From a virus: a DNA stretch of 28,406 bases. The stretch spans positions 1-28,406 of the IMG/VR virus record IMGVR_UViG_3300023435_000687. One strand, given 5' to 3'. Under the pieces are notes generated by a model that was not told the DNA's origin, did not search any database, and saw only the letters and a program-made list of their open reading frames with translations. Made by a program: the position numbers and the translations under genes. Positions 15,365 through 22,275 of the stretch are shown piece after piece (the stretch's first letter is position 1; each line of letters opens with the position of its first letter).

Positions 15365-15738
15365 TCACGCTCCTTAGCTAGAATGTCAACGTGATCAGGG
15401 TATACATCACTATGTACCACCAGCAGATTGTGTGTCGTAGTAAAGCTGTCGTCGTCGGCCTGCGTAGCTATGATTAGATCTCCGGTTACAATTTTAGGAG
15501 TATCATACGAGGCAAGTATACCCCAAATGCCCATAGCTACTGATCGCTCACCATCTAAGCGATAACCTAGCCGCTCCGCAGTCACCGCTCGTAGTAACGC
15601 AGTTTCTACCGAGCCCGTAAAGGAGAAGGTTGTAGGGTCATCGCCGGAGTCTGCAGCTTGTCGGTACACCGTACAGACCCACGGGTCTGCATCGATTATA
15701 CTCTGCGTATCGCGGCGACGTGCTACCCTATCACGCAT
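15361..15738 (-). CDS. Head-tail joining / head closure protein, putative
   Basis: This 125-residue protein has GGAGG about 6 bases before the ATG at 15738 and overlaps the end of the adaptor gene by 16 bases. The sequence has a basic N-terminus (RDRVARRRD), then short beta-like stretches (DDPTTFSFTG, IVTGDLIIATQADDDSFTTTHNLLVVHSDVYPDHVDI). Size, beta character and position between the adaptor and tail terminator fit a head closure or stopper protein. I do not recognise a specific family. Confidence 0.55.
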   Translation of the reverse strand: MRDRVARRRDTQSIIDADPWVCTVYRQAADSGDDPTTFSFTGSVETALLRAVTAERLGYRLDGERSVAMGIWGILASYDTPKIVTGDLIIATQADDDSFTTTHNLLVVHSDVYPDHVDILAKERE

Positions 15739-16415
15739 ACTGATCCTCCGTACCTCTGCTGAACTCCGCGCTGTAACTCACTAACCCTCTTAGCAATCGA
15801 GTCAGGCAAATGTTTCTTAGTAACCTTTCCGAGACCACGAACGTAATCGGGCTCAGTCACGAAGCTGTTAGCCCAAGGTGTTAATAGCTCTACTACAACT
15901 AGGTCCCTAAGGATCTCTAGGTCCTCTGCAGGAACCGTTGCTAAGTTAGTATTATCCACACTTACCGCGTGGCCCTTGTAGTACCTATAAGGTACTACTA
16001 TTACGGAGGTTGGAATCGGCGAGAGCCGAACAGTTCCTGAGGGACCTTCAACGATGACCTCCCAGTACCCTCCGTAAACCTCGATCTTGTGTGCCCTATC
16101 AATGTTAAGCACTACCTGGTCGGCTATATTAGCCGCAATCGGCTTATCTGCCCACAACTGAAGATCCTCCGAGGTACTGTACGGCGACCCGTAAGGCCAG
16201 TACTCCAATTCCAGAAGCTGGATACAATCACTTGGTAGTGTATAGTCGTAGGTGTTAGCTACAGTGGAAAGTGACGTAGTAACGACTATTGGGTTATATC
16301 TACTGTAGTACCGAAGTGCAGCCAACTCTGCACGAAGTATTCGAACGTCCGTAATAGTCTCTGCAGTGTATACATCTCGTACTGCTTCCGACAGTGCCGC
16401 AATAGTAATCGCCAT
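15723..16415 (-). CDS. Head-tail connector (adaptor) protein
   Basis: The start is taken at the ATG at 16415, one base after the TAA of the upstream gene (TAAGATG), giving 230 residues. An ATG at 16439 would add eight residues and overlap the upstream gene. Features are a helical N-terminus (ITIAALSEAVRDVYTAETITD), a beta-rich middle with DYTLPSDCIQLLELEYWP, YWEVI and VVPYRYYKGH, then helical EDLEILRDLVVVELLTPWANSF. The DYTLP and YRYYKG-type motifs resemble adaptor proteins of the T7 gp11/P22 gp4-like type that bind the portal. The function is inferred from these and from gene order. Confidence 0.6.
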   Translation of the reverse strand: MAITIAALSEAVRDVYTAETITDVRILRAELAALRYYSRYNPIVVTTSLSTVANTYDYTLPSDCIQLLELEYWPYGSPYSTSEDLQLWADKPIAANIADQVVLNIDRAHKIEVYGGYWEVIVEGPSGTVRLSPIPTSVIVVPYRYYKGHAVSVDNTNLATVPAEDLEILRDLVVVELLTPWANSFVTEPDYVRGLGKVTKKHLPDSIAKRVSELQRGVQQRYGGSVCVIG

Positions 16416-16416
16416 C

Positions 16417-18345
16417 TTACCAAGGCCTCCATACCGCATCTACCGAGCGTCCATGTCGAATCAACGTTCCCCTAACCGGCAGACCAGGACCGTGGATCGC
16501 AAAGTAGATATGTTGGTTACTACTATAGTAGTCGCTCTCAACTACGTTAAAGCTCTTGAGTATGTCGAGCCACTGCTCCTTCCGCATCAGTCGTTCGGTG
16601 CCTGTCTTAACGGGATAGTACACTGACGGAACGGAGAACACAAACCACTCACTGAGCTTAAGTACTGTCATCAGGATACGTCGTATGTCTCCGTTGGAGT
16701 AGTGCTCCAGCATTCCCTGACTAGTACACATGAGGTTCTCTCGTACCATTCTATATCTGTTTAGAAAGTTGGCACGGAGGTCGAGAACGTCGAGCCCTAC
16801 TAGCACAGGGGGGTGGGGTAATCCTTCGAACAGTAGTTGACAACTCGCAAAGACAGACGGATCCTTGTCAATCCCAATGACCCGAAGTCCTCTGTCCGCA
16901 AACATCTTCGTCGTAACCCCGCTGCCAACCCCGAGATCGAGAATGGTCGCATTGGGCGGCTTGAGTCTAACTACTGCCCGTACAAAGGGGGCATGGACCC
17001 TTGAGAGCTCCTTAACTGTTCCGGGGTCGTAGCTTGAGTACGTTTCCGTATTGGGCTGTGTGAGTACTCGGCGGTGGTCAACTGTAGCGAATGGGTTCTC
17101 AAGTGCGTCGAAGGCTGTCTTAAAGTCTGCGGCGACTCGATCGCCACCCCAAGTATTCGAGAACCAGATAGCCCCAGCGGCAGCCCGTGCGTTAGCCTCC
17201 TCTCGGTGATTGTAGATAGACCGTAGAACGTCTACTGCGTAATCCCAATCCGGGATGCTCCACGTACCACCAAGTCTGCACTCCTCAACTCGAGAGTCTG
17301 GAACGGGCCAGTCGTACTTTGGGTCACAGACAGCTAGGTGCCCAGTGTTCTCTGACAGAATCGTCGGAACCCCCATAGCTATTGCTTCGCGAGCCGGCAT
17401 TCCAAACCCTTCTCCCTTAGACAGGATCAGTGCACAGTCAGCAGAGTCTACGAGCTCACGCATCTGCTGTCTGGTCCACCTCTGGTCACTGTAGATCTTG
17501 ATCCGGGGATCATCCAGCTCGGGAAGCTGGTGGTGATCGTAGCCAAAGAACCCCGTGCGCGTCTTGAATACCATTTCAACATCTGGGTACTTATCGATCG
17601 GAAACGCCCTCTTGAATACCTCAACGGTTTCTACGGGCGATTTGCGCGCTGTTAATATTCCGAAGCTGATGATCCTAAACTTATCCTTAGCCTTACGAGG
17701 AGTTGGTACTGTGCCTCTCGGTGCGCAGAAGATCGGGTCGATTGCTAGAGTGGTTACGTAGATCGGCCGTCGGACGAACTCAGAGAATACATCCTTGCTA
17801 TACTGTGTAGGCACGAACAGGGTGTCGACATCGTTGCAGGAGTGCAACCATTCTGGGTGGGTCTCCAGAGGATCCGAAGCTTCGTACATTGTCAGACCGA
17901 TCTTGTATGGCGTCGGCAGCTTCTCGAACTCGCTTGGAGTCGCCATACACAACCCCACAAGGTGGGGCACGTCGATGGGCTTCTCGAGTAGACTAATAGT
18001 CTCGGGTAGCAGGCCCTCTTTTATTAGGAACCACAAGTGTCTTGCGGATAGCTTTACTCCGTGTGAGGTAAGGCAGTGAACAATGTTCTCCGCCGCAGTA
18101 GCATAGCCATCTCCCACAGAGAACGGAGACATCCAGAGGAGGTTATACGCTTCCTCCGAGTCAACCCAAACTCGCCTGTTGTCTGGGATAGCAGACTCAT
18201 CCAGCTCGGCCATTCCACGAGCCTTGAGCCACAGTGCAGTATCCCAAGGCACAGGCTCCGACCATACCCCGGGCATTAGAGTTAGGTGAATGTTCGACAT
18301 TACCTGCACCTTGCCGGTAACGTTCTTTACACTGACAGCATCCAT
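16417..18345 (-). CDS. Glycosyltransferase (GT4-type)-methyltransferase fusion
   Basis: The start is set at the ATG at 18345, which has GGAGGT four bases upstream. A longer frame reaching 18513 would overlap the capsid gene and has no such site. The 642-residue protein has a GT-B glycosyltransferase half. Its N-lobe includes AAENIVHCLTSHG near 58-70, its C-lobe begins at about 218 (FRIISFGILTARKSP), and the EGFGMPARE motif (E-x7-E) lies near 309-320, as in family GT4. The second half is a class I SAM methyltransferase with LDLGVGSGV near 467-477 and VIGIDKD. It lies between the major capsid gene and the connector genes, so glycosylation and methylation of a virion protein or its glycan is a reasonable guess. 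The substrate is unknown. Confidence 0.85.
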   Translation of the reverse strand: MDAVSVKNVTGKVQVMSNIHLTLMPGVWSEPVPWDTALWLKARGMAELDESAIPDNRRVWVDSEEAYNLLWMSPFSVGDGYATAAENIVHCLTSHGVKLSARHLWFLIKEGLLPETISLLEKPIDVPHLVGLCMATPSEFEKLPTPYKIGLTMYEASDPLETHPEWLHSCNDVDTLFVPTQYSKDVFSEFVRRPIYVTTLAIDPIFCAPRGTVPTPRKAKDKFRIISFGILTARKSPVETVEVFKRAFPIDKYPDVEMVFKTRTGFFGYDHHQLPELDDPRIKIYSDQRWTRQQMRELVDSADCALILSKGEGFGMPAREAIAMGVPTILSENTGHLAVCDPKYDWPVPDSRVEECRLGGTWSIPDWDYAVDVLRSIYNHREEANARAAAGAIWFSNTWGGDRVAADFKTAFDALENPFATVDHRRVLTQPNTETYSSYDPGTVKELSRVHAPFVRAVVRLKPPNATILDLGVGSGVTTKMFADRGLRVIGIDKDPSVFASCQLLFEGLPHPPVLVGLDVLDLRANFLNRYRMVRENLMCTSQGMLEHYSNGDIRRILMTVLKLSEWFVFSVPSVYYPVKTGTERLMRKEQWLDILKSFNVVESDYYSSNQHIYFAIHGPGLPVRGTLIRHGRSVDAVWRPW

Positions 18346-18354
18346 AGCACCTCC
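18343..18354 (-). promoter_or_regulatory. Strong SD that sets the glycosyltransferase start
   Basis: GGAGGTGCT-ATG on the coding strand places a perfect SD next to the ATG at 18345. It lies outside the capsid gene and argues against the longer overlapping frame. Confidence 0.8.
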
Positions 18355-18366
18355 GTTCGTGTAGCC

Positions 18367-18400
18367 CCGGGGTAGGACTAGACCAGCAGTCCGACCCCGG
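18367..18400 (-). terminator. Strong hairpin after the major capsid gene
   Basis: Arms 18367-18379 and 18388-18400 pair at 12 of 13 positions with one mismatch (18374/18393), and the loop is eight bases. The GC-rich stem lies in the 89-base gap between the capsid stop and the glycosyltransferase SD. No T-run follows, so partial termination, attenuation or mRNA 3'-end protection are all possible. Confidence 0.65.
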
Positions 18401-18434
18401 AGCCATGACAGGTCGATTAGGGCGATTAGGTCAG

Positions 18435-19616
18435 TTAGGTTATCGTAACCGTCCCAAACAACTCTGCCACAACCATCTTCTTCGCGTTTCTGGTCCGCAC
18501 GTTTCGAGACCACTTATCCGTGTTCAGGTAAGCACCCGGAAGAGTGCTATCGTCGTACGGGAGAAACTCTGCATACACAAGTGGCATTGCTGCCAAAGGA
18601 ATATACGGTGCGAAGATGTACCCTGCATCTGTCTGCGACCTGGGGTACACACCCATAATTGCTTTACTGGCGTTGATGTACACCGAGGTGTACACATCCC
18701 ATAAGCCATTCAGGGTTCCGATAAGCTCAACACCTACCGTTGAGGGGTTCAGGTCCGGCCGGGCACGTGGCTCAGCCTTGTAGTCTGAAGCCTTGCGAAG
18801 CCACTTGATGACGTTTCTTCCGGCCACAAGGTAATCAGCCTTGCGGTAACGGTTCGCGAAGATCAGATCCTCAGTGTCGATGAACGCGTGGACCAACGTT
18901 TCAGCCCACTCCTTCGTCGTGTAGCCAGCTGGCACCGTACTTGACCAGTTGGTATTTCCGGCTCCTGCACCATTGAGTACTTCATTGAGGCATCGTTCTT
19001 CAAGCTCGCGCGTGATTTCAGACGCCATCTGATCAATGAGTTCGGCCTCAACGTCGATGCCTAAGGCACCACGTGCGTCCTCCATCACCTCAGTTGACCA
19101 GGAAGCACCTAGGATATCCTTGGTGGCCGTGAACGTCTCCGATGTGATGACCATCTTGAGACGTTTCGGGACTCCGTTCTCGATGTTGTAGGCGTAAGGG
19201 CTGTCGGGAACAGTGACAGATGAGTCCGAATCGTCCTCCCTTTGGAAGTCCTGGTAGAAGACCCGGCCCACACCGCCTGACATTGCTGGCAGAGGCTGTA
19301 CCGATGCAATCTTCATCAGGAACATCTCCGGGAAGACTTTTCTTATGATGGGCAATGCGTACTTCTGGGGCAGAGTCAGGTCAGTAGTCAACGTAGCCTC
19401 AAGGGCTGTTCCCTGAGCTGAGAATATCGCCTGGTTCTCGAAGATCTGGGCCATTGCCGGCCAGTAGCTCTTGGGGATCGGCTTTAGCCCATACGCCTCC
19501 CCGTCCAAGTACCATTCCCACTTCTTTACTAGGGCCTCACGCTCCATACGTTGCTGCTTCTGCTGCATCGTACCCTCGCCGAGGTTGTCTAGCATCTCTT
19601 GGTTAAATGCGTTCAT
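18435..19616 (-). CDS. Major capsid protein, T4 gp23-like
   Basis: This 393-residue protein has GGAGG 7 bases before the ATG at 19616. It follows the protease-scaffold gene, the standard place for the capsid protein. Motifs recalled from the T4 gp23 family appear in order: LPIIRKVFPEMFLMKIASVQ at about 88-107, WSTEVMEDARGALGIDVEAEL at about 173-193, and YIFAPYIPL near 330-340. It is about 120 residues shorter than T4 gp23, so an insertion domain may be missing. The N-terminal 50-70 residues are charged and helical and could be removed by the prohead protease, as in T4. A GC-rich hairpin follows the gene. Confidence 0.85.
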   Translation of the reverse strand: MNAFNQEMLDNLGEGTMQQKQQRMEREALVKKWEWYLDGEAYGLKPIPKSYWPAMAQIFENQAIFSAQGTALEATLTTDLTLPQKYALPIIRKVFPEMFLMKIASVQPLPAMSGGVGRVFYQDFQREDDSDSSVTVPDSPYAYNIENGVPKRLKMVITSETFTATKDILGASWSTEVMEDARGALGIDVEAELIDQMASEITRELEERCLNEVLNGAGAGNTNWSSTVPAGYTTKEWAETLVHAFIDTEDLIFANRYRKADYLVAGRNVIKWLRKASDYKAEPRARPDLNPSTVGVELIGTLNGLWDVYTSVYINASKAIMGVYPRSQTDAGYIFAPYIPLAAMPLVYAEFLPYDDSTLPGAYLNTDKWSRNVRTRNAKKMVVAELFGTVTIT

Positions 19617-19667
19617 GTTAGATCCTCCAAATCCAAAAAATCCAAAATCTGTCTTTAGGTTGTCACC

Positions 19668-20183
19668 CTAAGCAGGCCGCCCGCCCGCAAGTCGAATCAT
19701 AGTTTGTTGGTCCTCGTTCACTCTGATCTTTCTTGCGGTACTACTTTGGGCACGATCGGGTGGGTGCGCAGCTCCGTCGACGTCCCCGCTCTCGCTTGTA
19801 CTGTTAAGCGAGCTCGCTAGGGCCTCGTCTAGTGCGTCCTTGATCGCGTCGTGAGCAAGGGCCTGTACTTCCTCCTTCGTTGTCGGCTTACCGGCACGAA
19901 TCTTCTCCGCTACCAGCTTTGACACGCCAACGTGGGCTGCCTCGGCGATTGCAAGCTCTACATCTAGCTCACCAACTCGCGCCTTAGCAACGGTCAGGTC
20001 CTCATTCAACTTTACAGACTCCTCAGGGTTGGTAGACGCTTCAAGTGCCTGAGTCAGACTTGCTAACTGGTTAGTTAGCGCGCCGACTTCTTCCTCGTGG
20101 GCGTTAGCGAACTCGCCCTTAAGTTCCTCAATCAGTTTGGGGTTCTTCTCCTTTAACTGGTCAAGGGTAGCTTCTTCCAACAT
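19668..20183 (-). CDS. Nested scaffold protein from internal start
   Basis: The in-frame ATG at 20183 has GAGGAGG five bases upstream (GAGGAGG-AAGAT-ATG), an ideal ribosome binding site. It would make a 171-residue protein (MLEEATLDQLKEKN...) holding just the coiled-coil scaffold. Lambda C/Nu3 and similar phages use the same nested design to make excess scaffold over protease. The SD also encodes Glu-Glu-Glu-Asp, so it could be chance, but it falls right at the protease-scaffold boundary. Confidence 0.6.
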   Translation of the reverse strand: MLEEATLDQLKEKNPKLIEELKGEFANAHEEEVGALTNQLASLTQALEASTNPEESVKLNEDLTVAKARVGELDVELAIAEAAHVGVSKLVAEKIRAGKPTTKEEVQALAHDAIKDALDEALASSLNSTSESGDVDGAAHPPDRAQSSTARKIRVNEDQQTMIRLAGGRPA

Positions 20184-20858
20184 ATCTTCCTCCTCAAATT
20201 CAGTTTTAGTTTGTGTATAGGTAACTTGGGGAGCAGACTCAAAGATTGTGTCGATCCCAGCATCTGCGACCCCTGGACGGGCTGTAAAGTCGATACCGGA
20301 CAGTGTTGCGTTCTCCATTACCTCTACATCTTGGCCATTAACCTTACCCATCCGACTTGTAACCGTACGACCGTCGGCTCGGATAGAAGTAGACCCGATA
20401 TTGCTGTGACGGAGCAGTATCTGGACGTCCTGTCCCTCCATTGTGGGCATGATAACAGCTTTGAACTTTACCAGTTCCTTACGAGCGTCGGGACGGAAGA
20501 GTTTTGTAATCTTCCCGATGGGAAGCTCCTCCACAGTTGGCGAGAAGAACCCACCAGTCCCGTAAGCCTTTCCGTGGCTAGTGAACATCGTAGGGATACC
20601 ACCCTCTGCGATGAACCTATTCGTGTTCTCGATAAGGCCCTCGTTAAACTCTTTCGAGTAGTAACGCATGTTCGCACTTACGATGTTGTCCCTTAGAGCA
20701 ACACCTTCGACGTTCATGATGCTATCGTTGTCGCCCTCACTCGACTCACTAATCACTTCTAGAGCCGACTCGACGCTTCCCAGTTGGATGAGTAACCCAG
20801 TATCTCGCTCAGTCTCCTGAGGTGTCGTCGTCGTCGGTGTCGTCGGTCGGTTGTCCAT
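19668..20858 (-). CDS. Prohead protease-scaffold fusion
   Basis: This is a 396-residue protein. The start is taken at the ATG at 20858, with AGGAGG upstream in the portal gene end. A TTG two codons earlier is less likely. Residues 1-210 look like a prohead serine protease of the T4 gp21/U35 type: a candidate catalytic His in FTSHGKAYG (about residue 95) and Ser in ATLSGIDFTARPG (about 187), the usual H...S spacing. Residues about 225-350 are Glu/Ala/Lys/Leu-rich coiled coil (DQLKEKNPKLIEELKGEF...), as in scaffolding proteins. An internal strong SD and ATG at the domain boundary suggests a separate scaffold product. It acts in prohead assembly and maturation. Confidence 0.8.
   Translation of the reverse strand: MDNRPTTPTTTTPQETERDTGLLIQLGSVESALEVISESSEGDNDSIMNVEGVALRDNIVSANMRYYSKEFNEGLIENTNRFIAEGGIPTMFTSHGKAYGTGGFFSPTVEELPIGKITKLFRPDARKELVKFKAVIMPTMEGQDVQILLRHSNIGSTSIRADGRTVTSRMGKVNGQDVEVMENATLSGIDFTARPGVADAGIDTIFESAPQVTYTQTKTEFEEEDMLEEATLDQLKEKNPKLIEELKGEFANAHEEEVGALTNQLASLTQALEASTNPEESVKLNEDLTVAKARVGELDVELAIAEAAHVGVSKLVAEKIRAGKPTTKEEVQALAHDAIKDALDEALASSLNSTSESGDVDGAAHPPDRAQSSTARKIRVNEDQQTMIRLAGGRPA
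20189..20195 (-). promoter_or_regulatory. Internal SD for nested scaffold
   Basis: GAGGAGG on the coding strand, five bases before the in-frame ATG at 20183, at the junction between protease and coiled coil. Confidence 0.6.
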
Positions 20859-22275
20859 TGTCAACTACCTCCTGTGCTTTCTGCTTTACGCGGTCTGCGA
20901 CCGCGGTCCACTGTGCTGGTGTCATCTGCAGGAACTTTGCTGCGATATACTCATCGTCAACCACTCCGAGGCTCACAAGAGTCTGAGCTGCTGAGGCAAA
21001 CGCTTGGAGCGCCTGTGCCTCCTCAACCACATCCAATCGTGAAGGATTGGGCCACTCAATTACGTACTGCACGTCGCGAGGATTGATCCCCTTTAACAGA
21101 AGTGTGAGTGCTACAAAGTGGTGAACGAAACCACTATTTACTGACTGAACTCTGCGAATCGTACGAGCAAAGCGTCTATCCTGGTACGACAGAGTCGCTT
21201 TGGCGTTGATATCTCTTTCCAACCCCAGATACGCTTTCGGCACCCGCATCGAAGTAAGGATCTTATTCTGGTAATACTCTACGGGATCCAGATGAGTGAA
21301 CCCAGTACTCGCGGTGTCGAGAACACTGACGTCGGTCAGACCTTCGTGGATCTGGCCACTGAAGTCGTGGAACCCTTTTCCGATAAACAAGTCCTTTACC
21401 ACCGACAGTTCCTCGTCTCCTAGAACCCCGGATACTACCTTCTTCTGGGTGAGGCCCCGCTTGAACCTCTGGATATAGGCAGTAGCCTCCTTTTCGGTCT
21501 TGCCCGTAACGTCAAGCTTGAATAGCAGCCGAGCAAAAGCCCGAGTTAGCCAGTTAACACACAGAGCTTCCTCCATTGCCTTCAGCTTCCGCCACGAGTG
21601 TCGAGCCGTGTAGCACATCGACCGCCCATACGGACTACTTCCTCGTCGGTTCCACCTAATATGCTCGACCTGCCACGCACGGAACCCCGCGATAAATTTG
21701 TTAGTTCGCGGGACGTACTGCTCAAACGCAAAGTTGCCTTCGGTGCTGCCCCGAAGCAATAAACCTACTTCGTCCTCATTCCGCACCATCGAGTTGGGCG
21801 GCATGTGCATCACCCGAACAAGCTGGAGGTTGGGTCCAAGTATGTACTGCTGGAAGTTGTCTCCATACAACAGAGTGTCCCGAGTAATCCCATACATCTT
21901 CTCGGCTAGTCGGCACTGTGCAATCGAATCCTCTACGTACTTCTGCACACGTTTAGACACTCCACTTTCCCATACGACCCGAAACGACTCCTCAGCACCC
22001 ATCTCCGAGTTCACAGCTTCATCGGCCAACACGTCTAGTGCCACTGCAACCTCGTCGATGGTGTCCTCCATCTCCTCAGCGTCGTCGTAGATCTCTACCC
22101 GCTCCGTCGAGATGTCGAACCAGGCAGAAGTTAAAGCGGACATACTCGCATCGGCTATTCCAACAGTAGTTGTTTGGGTCTGCTTGGGTACCTGAGTACT
22201 AAACGACTTCGTGAGGAGTCGTACAAACTTTGCCAGGCCCCTCGGAGCTTCTACAATGCCGCCATGGGATTCCAC
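20809..22275 (-). CDS. Portal protein
   Basis: This 488-residue protein starts at a GTG at 22275 with GGAGGAG five bases upstream, overlapping the terminase end by 25 bases. It lies between terminase and protease, as in most tailed phages. Features are IADASMSALTSAWFDIS near the start, a helix-rich wing, a GLERDINAKATLSYQDRRF segment near 355-375 that resembles the T4 gp20-type portal region before the DNA channel, and an acidic C-terminus (DDTDDDDTSGD). The portal forms the dodecameric DNA entry ring at one vertex. Family placement with gp20-like portals is inferred from motif likeness and from the gp23-like capsid nearby. Confidence 0.82.
   Translation of the reverse strand: MESHGGIVEAPRGLAKFVRLLTKSFSTQVPKQTQTTTVGIADASMSALTSAWFDISTERVEIYDDAEEMEDTIDEVAVALDVLADEAVNSEMGAEESFRVVWESGVSKRVQKYVEDSIAQCRLAEKMYGITRDTLLYGDNFQQYILGPNLQLVRVMHMPPNSMVRNEDEVGLLLRGSTEGNFAFEQYVPRTNKFIAGFRAWQVEHIRWNRRGSSPYGRSMCYTARHSWRKLKAMEEALCVNWLTRAFARLLFKLDVTGKTEKEATAYIQRFKRGLTQKKVVSGVLGDEELSVVKDLFIGKGFHDFSGQIHEGLTDVSVLDTASTGFTHLDPVEYYQNKILTSMRVPKAYLGLERDINAKATLSYQDRRFARTIRRVQSVNSGFVHHFVALTLLLKGINPRDVQYVIEWPNPSRLDVVEEAQALQAFASAAQTLVSLGVVDDEYIAAKFLQMTPAQWTAVADRVKQKAQEVVDNGQPTDDTDDDDTSGD

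Noticed and set aside
15978-15998. 8-bp inverted repeat with five-base loop
   Set aside because: It is within the adaptor coding sequence (Val-Pro-Tyr-Arg-Tyr-Tyr codons) and not at a gene end, so probably chance.
16519-16532. 14-bp perfect palindrome (actactatagtagt)
   Set aside because: It lies inside the methyltransferase coding region and results from Tyr-Tyr-Ser-Ser codons. No gene boundary or second copy supports an operator.
18346-18513. N-terminal extension of the glycosyltransferase into the capsid gene
   Set aside because: It would overlap the capsid gene by 79 bases and run through the hairpin, while a perfect SD serves the ATG at 18345.
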